Under the pieces are notes generated by a model, which worked only from the letters and a program-made list of their open reading frames with translations, was not told the DNA's origin and did not search any database. A program made the position numbers and the translations under genes. From Clostridiales bacterium (lineage in GTDB: Bacteria > Bacillota > Clostridia > Oscillospirales > JAAYXM01): a stretch of DNA of 12,186 nucleotides. This document shows positions 1 through 5,213 of this stretch, one piece after another. Within the stretch, counting starts at the first letter, position 1; each line of letters opens with the position of its first letter. The stretch spans positions 1-12,186 of the forward strand of contig JAAYXM010000123.1 in NCBI GenBank assembly GCA_012515925.1. Direction: 5' to 3'.

Positions 1-449
1 AGCAGGCAAAATGGGACAGCTTTATACTGTCAACGCCTGTCTCGCGAAGAAACGTTGTATTCGGCAAATACGCGGTTTCAATTATTCTTATTCTGACGGG
101 CGCGGTTGTTTCGCTTGTCGCGTGTCTTGCTTTAAGCGCGTTCGGAGTTTTTGACAATCCGGAAGAACAGCTTACCGTAATCTACTTTGTGACACTTTTA
201 AGCTTCGTCTTCATAAGCGTTATTCTGCCGCTTCTGTATAAGCTCGGCGCGGAAAAAGGCAGGCTTGTAATATTCGTGGTTTGCTTCATACCGTTGATTA
301 TTACAACGGTTATGTCGCGGATGAGCGTAAGTATGCCGAGCGAGGAAGATATTATGCGGTTTTTCGGACTGCTGCCGTTTTTTGTTCCGGCTTTGCTTAT
401 ACTCTCGTACCTGATATCATGCGGAATCTATTTAAAAAAGGAATTTTAG
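1..449 (+). CDS. ABC-2 type transporter permease, 5'-truncated (tandem paralogue 1)
   Basis: The reading frame is open from position 3 to a TAG at 447-449 and gives 148 residues of the C-terminal part; the start lies outside the window. It has the look of the ABC2_membrane_5 permease family: a polar stretch with the motif WDSFILSTPVSRR, then about four hydrophobic helices, ending in SYLISCGIYLKKEF. It aligns without gaps, except four extra residues before LLPFF, to the complete neighbour at 508-1116; by eye about two thirds of residues are identical. Such permeases usually work as pairs with one ABC ATPase, whose gene is typically upstream and would be outside this window. The substrate cannot be told from the sequence; relatives are often linked to antimicrobial-peptide or envelope-stress export. 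Confidence 0.85.
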   Translation, partial: QAKWDSFILSTPVSRRNVVFGKYAVSIILILTGAVVSLVACLALSAFGVFDNPEEQLTVIYFVTLLSFVFISVILPLLYKLGAEKGRLVIFVVCFIPLIITTVMSRMSVSMPSEEDIMRFFGLLPFFVPALLILSYLISCGIYLKKEF

Positions 450-452
450 GAC

Positions 453-484
453 ACATGGGGCGGTACCATGCGGCCGCCCCATGT
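453..484 (+). terminator. Stem-loop after permease 1 (possible attenuator or processing site)
   Basis: A perfect 11-bp inverted repeat (ACATGGGGCGG at 453-463, CCGCCCCATGT at 474-484) encloses a 10-nt loop. It starts 4 nt after the stop codon of the first permease and ends 11 nt before the Shine-Dalgarno of the second. No T-run follows, so full termination is doubtful; reduced read-through or mRNA 3'-end protection is as likely. Confidence 0.5.
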
Positions 485-507
485 CCGGTTTAAACAGGAG
501 GTTTTCA

Positions 508-1116
508 ATGAAGGGGCTGCTGATAAAGGATTTCTGTCTATTAAAGAATTATTTTAAAATTCCGATTGCCGTATTCGTGGTTTTATCCGTATTGTCTTGT
601 TTAAACGGCGGAAGCATGGCAAGCGGCGTATTAATCATGATGTTTATGGTTATGGCGATAACCTCGTTTTCACATGATGAATACGCGAAATGGGATAACT
701 TTATTCTTTCAACGCCCGTCTCTCGAAGAATCGTTGTATCCGGCAAATACATTGTTTCGGTGCTTCTGATTCTGACGGGCGTCGTGATATCGCTTCTTAC
801 AAGCCTTATGGTTTACGCGTTCGGTATTGACGTGAATCTCGCGGAGCAGCTTATCGTAGTATACTTTGTAACGGTTATCAGCTTTATTTTTATCAGTATT
901 ATCCTGCCGGTCTTATATAAATTCGGCGTGGAAAAGGGTAGACTTGTCATGTTCATTATCTGCTTTACCCCGATGATTCTGACAACCATTATGTCAAGGC
1001 TGAGCCTGAAAATGCCGGGCGAGGATGATTTGTGGCTGCTGCCGTTTTTTATTCCGGCTTTGCTTATGGGTTCGTACCTGATATCATGCGGAATCTATTT
1101 AAAGAAGGAATTCTGA
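508..1116 (+). CDS. ABC-2 type transporter permease (tandem paralogue 2)
   Basis: A 202-residue integral membrane protein of the ABC2_membrane_5 type. The ATG at 508 was chosen over an upstream ATG at 481 because an AGGAGG sits at 496-501, 6 nt before it, and because MKGLLIKDFCLLKNYF is the usual N terminus of the family (a short cytoplasmic amphipathic segment, then helices). Hydrophobic segments lie near residues 17-33, 37-54, 82-105, 115-137, 145-161 and 178-197, giving six helices. The cytoplasmic motif WDNFILSTPVSRR (residues 62-74) is shared with the paralogue upstream. The two probably form a heterodimeric permease with an ATPase encoded upstream of the window. The stop codon TGA lies inside the arm of a strong hairpin. 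Substrate unknown. Confidence 0.88.
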   Translation: MKGLLIKDFCLLKNYFKIPIAVFVVLSVLSCLNGGSMASGVLIMMFMVMAITSFSHDEYAKWDNFILSTPVSRRIVVSGKYIVSVLLILTGVVISLLTSLMVYAFGIDVNLAEQLIVVYFVTVISFIFISIILPVLYKFGVEKGRLVMFIICFTPMILTTIMSRLSLKMPGEDDLWLLPFFIPALLMGSYLISCGIYLKKEF

Positions 1117-1160
1117 CATAGACAGTGGGGGCGGTTTCCCGCCCCCACTGTCTATGTCAG
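1113..1160. terminator. Perfect 22-bp hairpin between convergent genes, probable bidirectional terminator
   Basis: Arms at 1113-1134 and 1139-1160 are perfectly complementary over 22 bp with a 4-nt TTTC loop and a GC-rich upper stem. The stop codon TGA of the permease (1114-1116) is inside the left arm. The convergent folT gene ends at 1179, 18 nt beyond the right arm. A T-rich stretch follows on the plus side (1163-1180) but not directly after the stem; the minus side has a weaker one. Position and stability favour termination of both transcripts. Confidence 0.75.
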
Positions 1161-1178
1161 CGCTTTTAGGATTTTTAT

Positions 1179-1718
1179 TTAAGCGTTCTGCCGCCCGATA
1201 ATCCTGTCGTAAGCTTTTAATACTACGAATATCAGGAATATCTCTATCGGCAGTAAAACCAGGTTTTTTAACGCGCGCGCGTGCAGCATGGCGAAATAGC
1301 CTTTGCCGTAAAGCAGGGACAGCCAATATGTATTAAGCAGTGTATGAAGAAACACGTTTATAATAGTTCTTGAAACGATTATGCGCCATAGCTCAAGCTT
1401 TGTACGGTATAAGAAGAGCCCGAAAACAAAGGCCGAAAGCATAACCGACAGCGTAAGCCCGGGCGCGAATGAACCCATCGGGCGGATGTAAAACGCGATG
1501 ACATCCGCCGCGCCGCCGGCCAACGCCGCGATAACCGGACCGAAACGTACCGCAAGCACCGCGAGCGCGAGAAAAGCAAACGTCAGCTTTATTTCGGGAA
1601 GAACGTATATCGACATGAAATTCAAAACGACATACACCGCGACGATAAGCGCGCACGTGACAAGCCCCGATACGCTGCCAAGCTCCCTGAACATTGATTC
1701 GAATCTGTTTTTGAACAT
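1179..1718 (-). CDS. folT: Folate-family ECF transporter S component
   Basis: A 179-residue membrane protein that binds folate and hands it to a shared energy-coupling module (EcfT plus two EcfA ATPases), which is not in this window. Hydrophobic segments lie near residues 18-38, 45-60, 62-78, 86-104, 112-130 and 152-168. The motifs MGSFAPGLTLS (81-91) and NTYWLSLLYGKGYF (129-142) are characteristic of folate S components. The ATG (1716-1718 on the complement) follows the ribosome binding site AAGGAGGGT at 1726-1734 with a 7-nt gap. A THF riboswitch in the leader independently supports the folate assignment. The gene is a single-gene unit, convergent with the permeases and divergent from nfeD, so uptake is probably shut down when reduced folate is plentiful. 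Confidence 0.93.
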   Translation of the reverse strand: MFKNRFESMFRELGSVSGLVTCALIVAVYVVLNFMSIYVLPEIKLTFAFLALAVLAVRFGPVIAALAGGAADVIAFYIRPMGSFAPGLTLSVMLSAFVFGLFLYRTKLELWRIIVSRTIINVFLHTLLNTYWLSLLYGKGYFAMLHARALKNLVLLPIEIFLIFVVLKAYDRIIGRQNA

Positions 1719-1725
1719 AAAAAAT

Positions 1726-1745
1726 ACCCTCCTTGCAATTCAAGG
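1726..1745 (-). promoter_or_regulatory. folT ribosome binding site in a small hairpin
   Basis: On the minus strand CCTTG (1741-1745) can pair with CAAGG (1731-1735) across a 5-nt loop. The second arm overlaps the start of the Shine-Dalgarno AAGGAGGGT (1726-1734), so the fold would partly hide it. This could be part of the riboswitch output at the level of translation. The stem is only 5 bp, so this is suggestive only. Confidence 0.4.
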
Positions 1746-1842
1746 TGAGTAATCCCTGTAACAATCCGGCCCGCCCGTGCGGTAAAGCGCCAAAACCCAC
1801 AAGCATGCCGGCTAAACCACAAAGAGGGCAAACCCAATCTGT

Positions 1843-1944
1843 GGCAGCGGGATGCGGTACCTGCACGGCAGCGTGAAACACGCTTTCGTCCGCGCGACAA
1901 CTCCCCGTTCGCGCGGCACTTGACCCGCAAATACCTACTCTGCC
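1843..1944 (-). ncRNA. Tetrahydrofolate (THF) riboswitch, folT leader
   Basis: Read on the minus strand, the leader matches the THF-I aptamer in sequence and fold. P1 pairs GGCAG (1940-1944) with CTGCC (1843-1847). P2 pairs nine positions at 1927-1935 with 1856-1864, including two G-U pairs. P3 pairs CCGCGCG (1910-1916) with CGCGCGG (1890-1896). P4 pairs AGCGTG (1879-1884) with CACGCT (1870-1875) around a TTT loop. Conserved unpaired blocks include GAGTAGG after P1, CAAGTG before P3, AACGGGGAGTTG in the P3 loop and GACGAAAG after it. The GGGGA of the P3 loop can pair with TCCC at 1849-1852, the known pseudoknot. THF binding normally lowers expression of the downstream folate gene. Confidence 0.95.
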
Positions 1945-1953
1945 TTTTGTTGT

Positions 1954-1982
1954 ATTATAGCATTTATCAGAATAATATTCCA
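1954..1982 (-). promoter_or_regulatory. folT promoter, extended -10
   Basis: On the minus strand a perfect TATAAT (1954-1959) is preceded by TGC, making an extended -10. The best -35 at 17-nt spacing is TGGAAT (1977-1982), a weak match. Transcription would start near 1947, just before the first base of the THF aptamer at 1944. Confidence 0.75.
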
Positions 1983-2026
1983 CTATCAATAATAGACAAA
2001 TATCAGGCGGATTTATTGATTTTCTG

Positions 2027-2056
2027 TTGTTAATTCCGAAGTAAGTATGATATAAT
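2027..2056 (+). promoter_or_regulatory. Promoter of the nfeD-SPFH operon, extended -10
   Basis: TTGTTA (2027-2032) and TATAAT (2051-2056) are 18 nt apart, with TGA directly before the -10 (TGnTATAAT). The expected start near 2063 leaves a leader of about 60 nt, including an imperfect hairpin around 2070-2101. This start point argues against translation from the ATG at 2069, which would have no room for a ribosome binding site. The promoter is back to back with that of folT. Confidence 0.7.
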
Positions 2057-2125
2057 TATTTATAAAGTATGTGTGCCCGCCGGTTTAGCGACGGGTATAC
2101 ACAGAGGGCGGTGGTAAAACTGGAT

Positions 2126-2581
2126 ATGATAATGCTTTATTTCTGGCTCGGCGCGATTGTGTTTTTCGGTATACTTGAGGCGATAACCGCCGGTATTACC
2201 TCGATTTGGTTTGCCGCGGGCGCGCTTCTGGCCATGATTGCGACCGCGTTCGGGGCAGAGCTCTGGCTTCAGATTATAATATTCATAATCGCGTCAGCGC
2301 TGCTTTTGTACTTTACCAGACCTCTGGTAAAGCGTTTTGTGGTCCCGAAGATTACGGCCACGAACGCCGGGAGCCTTATCGGGCAAACGGCTGTCGTCAC
2401 CGAGGATATCGACAACATCAAGGGTATGGGCGCCGTACGTATAGCGGGAAAGGTTTGGACCGCGCGTTCGGATAACGGGGATATAATACTGTCCTCGTCG
2501 GTAGTTACCGTAAAAGCCATTGAAGGCGTAAAGCTTATAGTAAATCTCAAAGACCGCGAAAGCGGAGGAAAGGTCGTGTAA
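2126..2581 (+). CDS. nfeD: NfeD-family membrane protein (short form)
   Basis: A protein of 151 residues from the ATG at 2126: three hydrophobic helices (about 4-20, 24-43, 46-63) followed by a cytoplasmic five-stranded OB-type domain (about 82-145). The recognisable pattern is GQTAVV, then VRIAGKVWTARSD, then VVTVKAIEGVKLIV. This is the short NfeD type without the N-terminal serine protease domain. These proteins associate with SPFH/stomatin partners in membrane microdomains, and the partner gene follows after 2 nt. The start is uncertain: the frame is open back to 2069, with a possible GTG at 2111, and no strong Shine-Dalgarno precedes any of them (GAGGGCGGTGG at 2104-2114 is nearest). I prefer 2126 because helix 1 begins there and the promoter lies only a few bases before 2069. 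Confidence 0.88.
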   Translation: MIMLYFWLGAIVFFGILEAITAGITSIWFAAGALLAMIATAFGAELWLQIIIFIIASALLLYFTRPLVKRFVVPKITATNAGSLIGQTAVVTEDIDNIKGMGAVRIAGKVWTARSDNGDIILSSSVVTVKAIEGVKLIVNLKDRESGGKVV

Positions 2582-2583
2582 TC

Positions 2584-3513
2584 ATGCTGTATGTCTGGAT
2601 TATTCTCGCGATACTTGCTTTGTGGGTTATAGCCGCTAATGTGGTGATAGTATCACAGGCCACCGCCCGGATTGTCGAAAGGCTCGGCGCCTACAGCACC
2701 ACCTGGTCGGTCGGGCTTCATATCAAAATACCGTTTATCGAAAGGGTCTCAAAGGTTATCTCGCTTAAGGAGAAGGTGGCGGATTTCGCGCCGCAGCCCG
2801 TTATCACAAAGGATAACGTAACAATGCAGATTGATACGGTTATCTATTATGAAATCACCGACCCTAAGCTCTATACATACGGTATCGAGCATCCGATTTC
2901 GGCAATCGAAAATCTTACGGCTACGACATTGCGCAACATTATCGGCGATCTGGAGCTCGACGAAACTCTGACCTCGCGCGATATAATCAACTCCAAAATG
3001 CGCCTGATTCTCGACGAGGCGACAGACCCGTGGGGTATCAAGATTAACCGCGTCGAGCTTCGCAACATCATTCCTCCCCGTGAAATCCAGGAGGCTATGG
3101 AAAAACAGATGAAGGCGGAGCGTGAGCGCCGTCAGGCAATCCTCAAGGCGGAGGGTGTCAAGCAGTCCCAGATACTCGAGGCCGAGGGCGAAAAGCAGGC
3201 GGTTATACTTCGCGCGGACGCGACAAGGCAAGCCAAGATACTCGAGGCCGAGGCCGAAAAGCAAAAGCAGATACTTGAAGCCGAAGGCGAGGCGGAGGCC
3301 ATTCTCAAAGTCCAGCAGGCGATAGCCGAGGGAATCAAAATGATTAACCAGTCAAGCCCCTCGGATTCCGTTATTAAGATTAAGGCGCTTGAGGCGTTTG
3401 CCAAAGCCGCGGACGGCAAGGCGACAAAGATTATCATACCCTCCGAGATTCAGGGCTTAGCGGGTCTTGCCGCCTCCGTAAAAGAGCTTATATCCGACGA
3501 AAAAGCCGAATAA
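2584..3513 (+). CDS. SPFH/Band 7 (stomatin-prohibitin) family protein, QmcA-like
   Basis: A 309-residue protein with one N-terminal membrane anchor (residues 2-22), an SPFH domain (about 24-185), a long charged coiled coil (about 170-250) and a C-terminal domain with the family's conserved tail (IIIPSEIQGLAGLAASVKEL). SPFH hallmarks are visible: ERLGAYSTTWSVGLHIKIPFIERV, of which the core is residues 32-54, and TLRNIIGDLELDETLTSR (115-132). Proteins of this class oligomerise on the membrane, probably as ring or cage assemblies, and organise or protect membrane proteins. The start is 2 nt after the nfeD stop, with GGAGGAAAGG near 2565-2574 as ribosome binding site, so the two are translationally coupled. 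A terminator follows at 3534. The coiled coil contains five tidy 11-residue repeats, listed separately. Confidence 0.93.
   Translation: MLYVWIILAILALWVIAANVVIVSQATARIVERLGAYSTTWSVGLHIKIPFIERVSKVISLKEKVADFAPQPVITKDNVTMQIDTVIYYEITDPKLYTYGIEHPISAIENLTATTLRNIIGDLELDETLTSRDIINSKMRLILDEATDPWGIKINRVELRNIIPPREIQEAMEKQMKAERERRQAILKAEGVKQSQILEAEGEKQAVILRADATRQAKILEAEAEKQKQILEAEGEAEAILKVQQAIAEGIKMINQSSPSDSVIKIKALEAFAKAADGKATKIIIPSEIQGLAGLAASVKELISDEKAE
3136..3300 (+). repeat. Five 33-nt (11-residue) repeats in the SPFH coiled coil
   Basis: Residues 185-239 of the SPFH protein divide exactly into five hendecads: AILKAEGVKQS, QILEAEGEKQA, VILRADATRQA, KILEAEAEKQK and QILEAEGEAEA. Each starts with a hydrophobic I-L pair and has an acidic then basic pattern. 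An 11-residue periodicity suits a nearly straight or slightly right-handed coiled coil, which is known in this family. The DNA copies differ in codon use, so this is a conserved protein repeat and not a recent tandem expansion. Confidence 0.85.
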
Positions 3514-3533
3514 GAAAATCGAATAAGAATACC

Positions 3534-3570
3534 GTGGCTCCCGCGCGTTTGCGCGGGAGCCACATATTTT
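3534..3570 (+). terminator. Rho-independent terminator of the nfeD-SPFH operon
   Basis: A perfect 13-bp GC-rich stem (GTGGCTCCCGCGC at 3534-3546, complement at 3551-3563) with a GTTT loop, followed by ATATTTTTGTTTATT. It begins 20 nt after the stop codon of the SPFH gene. Confidence 0.93.
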
Positions 3571-3611
3571 TGTTTATTATAGGTTTTATGAAATTAAATT
3601 CATTCCTTAAT

Positions 3612-3673
3612 ATACGAAGCGTATTTCACACGCGCAAGCGTATTTCACTCGTTCCGTAAGGAACGAATTTCAT
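3612..3673. repeat. Array of three mini-hairpins separated by TTTCA linkers
   Basis: Three short inverted repeats follow one another: ATACG-AAG-CGTAT (3612-3624), ACGC-GCAA-GCGT (3630-3641) and TCGTTCC-GTAA-GGAACGA (3649-3666). Each is followed by TTTCA(C/T), and the second and third loops are GNRA tetraloops. I recall similar runs of small palindromes joined by ATTTCA in intergenic regions of some Clostridia, but cannot confirm this here. No open frame or mobile gene is attached. It lies between the SPFH terminator and the 3' end of the convergent deacetylase-like gene. Confidence 0.6.
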
Positions 3674-3674
3674 T

Positions 3675-3716
3675 GAGCTGACTTATGATGCTTTTTAAAG
3701 CATCATAAGTCAGCTC
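3675..3716. terminator. 42-nt near-perfect palindrome at the 3' end of the deacetylase-like gene
   Basis: Arms 3675-3694 and 3697-3716 are perfectly complementary over 20 bp, with only TT at the centre. The minus-strand gene's stop codon (TGA, 3715-3717 on the complement) overlaps its base, so the hairpin starts at the end of that message. No T-run follows on the minus strand, so it is not a textbook intrinsic terminator; it may still stop or protect the transcript. The long AT-rich stem could also form on DNA. Confidence 0.55.
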
Positions 3717-4926
3717 ATCTGCGGTCGTTATTCTGATTTACCGGGGTGTCGAGTATGCTTATCGTTCTTACGATATAATCGTTATCCTTCAGATATTTCA
3801 ATATACGCGGAAGCGCGGAAACCGTGCTCGCGTCGTCATTTAAAAGGATGACGGCGGGGACCGCGCGGTTTTTCAGAAGACTTACGGCGTTGTTGTAAAC
3901 CGTATTGGCGGACGGGTTTTTATATGTACCCTTCGGGTTAACGTTAAAGTCCCAATACCTGTATCCCGCCTCAATCAGCGCGTCGGTGTATGCCTTGCCG
4001 GGAAGTGATTTGCTCCCGCCAGGGATACGCACGAGACGCGTTTTTACTTTCGCGATTTTATACAATAAATCGTTCGCGCGGGTCAGCTCCGAAGCCATCG
4101 TATCCGTACCCGACTTAAAATCCGCGCCGCCGTTCCACCCGGCAAGCCCGATGGAATGCCCGGTGGCGGCCATTCTTCTGATGCTGTCGTCGTAGGGCAT
4201 AAGCGTTGAACCGCGAATAAAGAACGTCGCCTTATAGTTTGTCTGGGAAAGCGCGTCAAGGATTTTGCCGTTATAGCTTCCCGATTCTATCGTAAAGGTC
4301 AGATACGCGATTTTACGCGCCCCGGAGGGCTGCTGCCCCGAGGCGGGCGGGTCGGGCGGCGATTCGGGCGATTTGGAATCACCGTTTGTTTGCGGCTTCC
4401 CGTTCTGATTGTTTTTTGCCGCGTTGTACGCGTCTAAAAAATGCTTTTTATTGCTTTGGGCAATATAATAGTAAACATGGTCGGGCACGTTGGTGTCGCT
4501 TTTAATTCGGATAAGCGGGATATCATCAATGTACGAGTATTCAAAGCCCAGCATTTTAGCCGTGAACTCCGCGGGTACGTACAGTGTACCGTTGTACGCG
4601 AAGCACCATTGCTTATGCGCTATCATTTCGTCGGTGGTATACGCCGTCGTGTTCTCCATATTGAAGATAAGCGTGGTGTCCCAGGTGTAGAGCACAAGGG
4701 TTTTCTTCTGCTCGTTGTATGCGCTGCTGACCTTGAGGTCACCGCTCGTAAAGCTGTTGTAGTCAACGTACCATACGCCGCCGGATTTCAAGGGCATCGC
4801 GTCCGTAAGCGGCAGCATGAGGTTGTTTGTAGCAAAAAACACGATTTCGCCCGCCGCGAAGCCCGGGCCGGGTAAAACCGATATAATAATTACTATCATA
4901 ATCAGAAGAGCCGTTATTCGCTTCAA
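3715..4926 (-). CDS. Secreted stalk-domain protein with a degenerate polysaccharide deacetylase (NodB-like) domain
   Basis: A 403-residue exported protein. Residues 1-25 form a signal peptide (MKR, a hydrophobic core, then GFAAG). Residues about 28-145 resemble the copper-amine-oxidase N-terminal stalk domain (YVPAEFTAKMLGFEY at 116-130). A Pro/Ser/Asn-rich linker spans about 172-203, then a NodB-type domain spans 205-395. The fold is supported by IAYLTF, KILDALSQTNYKATFFIRGS, MAATGHSIG and the closing ILKYLKDNDYIVRTIS. The active site is gone: TFDDGP is replaced by TFTIES (210-215), the two metal-binding histidines after GHSIG are absent, RxPYG is RIPGG (300-304) and LLHD is LLND (361-364). 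It is therefore probably a binding or structural cell-wall protein. The start is TTG at 4926, 7 nt after AAGGGGGTG (4934-4942). Confidence 0.82.
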   Translation of the reverse strand: MKRITALLIMIVIIISVLPGPGFAAGEIVFFATNNLMLPLTDAMPLKSGGVWYVDYNSFTSGDLKVSSAYNEQKKTLVLYTWDTTLIFNMENTTAYTTDEMIAHKQWCFAYNGTLYVPAEFTAKMLGFEYSYIDDIPLIRIKSDTNVPDHVYYYIAQSNKKHFLDAYNAAKNNQNGKPQTNGDSKSPESPPDPPASGQQPSGARKIAYLTFTIESGSYNGKILDALSQTNYKATFFIRGSTLMPYDDSIRRMAATGHSIGLAGWNGGADFKSGTDTMASELTRANDLLYKIAKVKTRLVRIPGGSKSLPGKAYTDALIEAGYRYWDFNVNPKGTYKNPSANTVYNNAVSLLKNRAVPAVILLNDDASTVSALPRILKYLKDNDYIVRTISILDTPVNQNNDRR

Positions 4927-4967
4927 ACAACTTCACCCCCTTACGGAAAGTACAATGCTCCATGGTT

Positions 4968-4997
4968 ATTATAGCACCGCGCGCCCATAATTTACAA
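4968..4997 (-). promoter_or_regulatory. Promoter of the deacetylase-like gene, extended -10
   Basis: On the minus strand TTGTAA (4992-4997) and a perfect TATAAT (4968-4973) are 18 nt apart; TGC precedes the -10, giving TGnTATAAT. The start of transcription would be near 4961, leaving a leader of about 35 nt. Confidence 0.72.
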
Positions 4998-5112
4998 TAT
5001 CGCCGCCGATTTTGAAATATAATCGTAATATATATTATTACAGTCGGGCCGTTTTTAAAATTTTACCTAAAACAAGCCCGCCGATGCGTGAAAAAATATA
5101 CAGAAATATGCT

Positions 5113-5140
5113 TTAAGAATATTTTTTCTTATGATATAAT
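5113..5140 (+). promoter_or_regulatory. ilvE promoter, extended -10
   Basis: TATAAT (5135-5140) is preceded by TGA (TGnTATAAT); TTAAGA (5113-5118) lies 16 nt upstream as a fair -35. The leader of about 67 nt is too short for a T-box and I see no attenuator stem. Confidence 0.65.
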
Positions 5141-5213
5141 AATATCGTTTTATTCTAAGTCTCTCGGTTCGTCGCTTTATGCGGTATTCCGACGAAATAC
5201 AAGGAGGATTAAT

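Noticed and set aside
1393..1989. 198-residue minus-strand frame overlapping folT and its leader
   Set aside because: It crosses the THF riboswitch and its promoter and reads folT out of frame; the folT frame is clearly the coding one.
3600..3716. CRISPR array
   Set aside because: The repeats are short unequal palindromes without constant direct repeats or spacers, and no cas gene is present.
5026..5037. Palindrome TAATATATATTA between divergent promoters, possible operator
   Set aside because: Simple AT alternation is expected by chance in this AT-rich gap and there is no local regulator gene to pair with it.
5088..5213. N-terminal extension of ilvE by 42 residues
   Set aside because: It runs through a good promoter (TATAAT at 5135) and lacks family similarity, while AAGGAGG at 5201-5207 fixes the start at 5214.
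5140..5213. T-box or leucine attenuator ahead of ilvE
   Set aside because: The leader is only about 70 nt, with no T-box consensus and no leader peptide rich in branched-chain codons.
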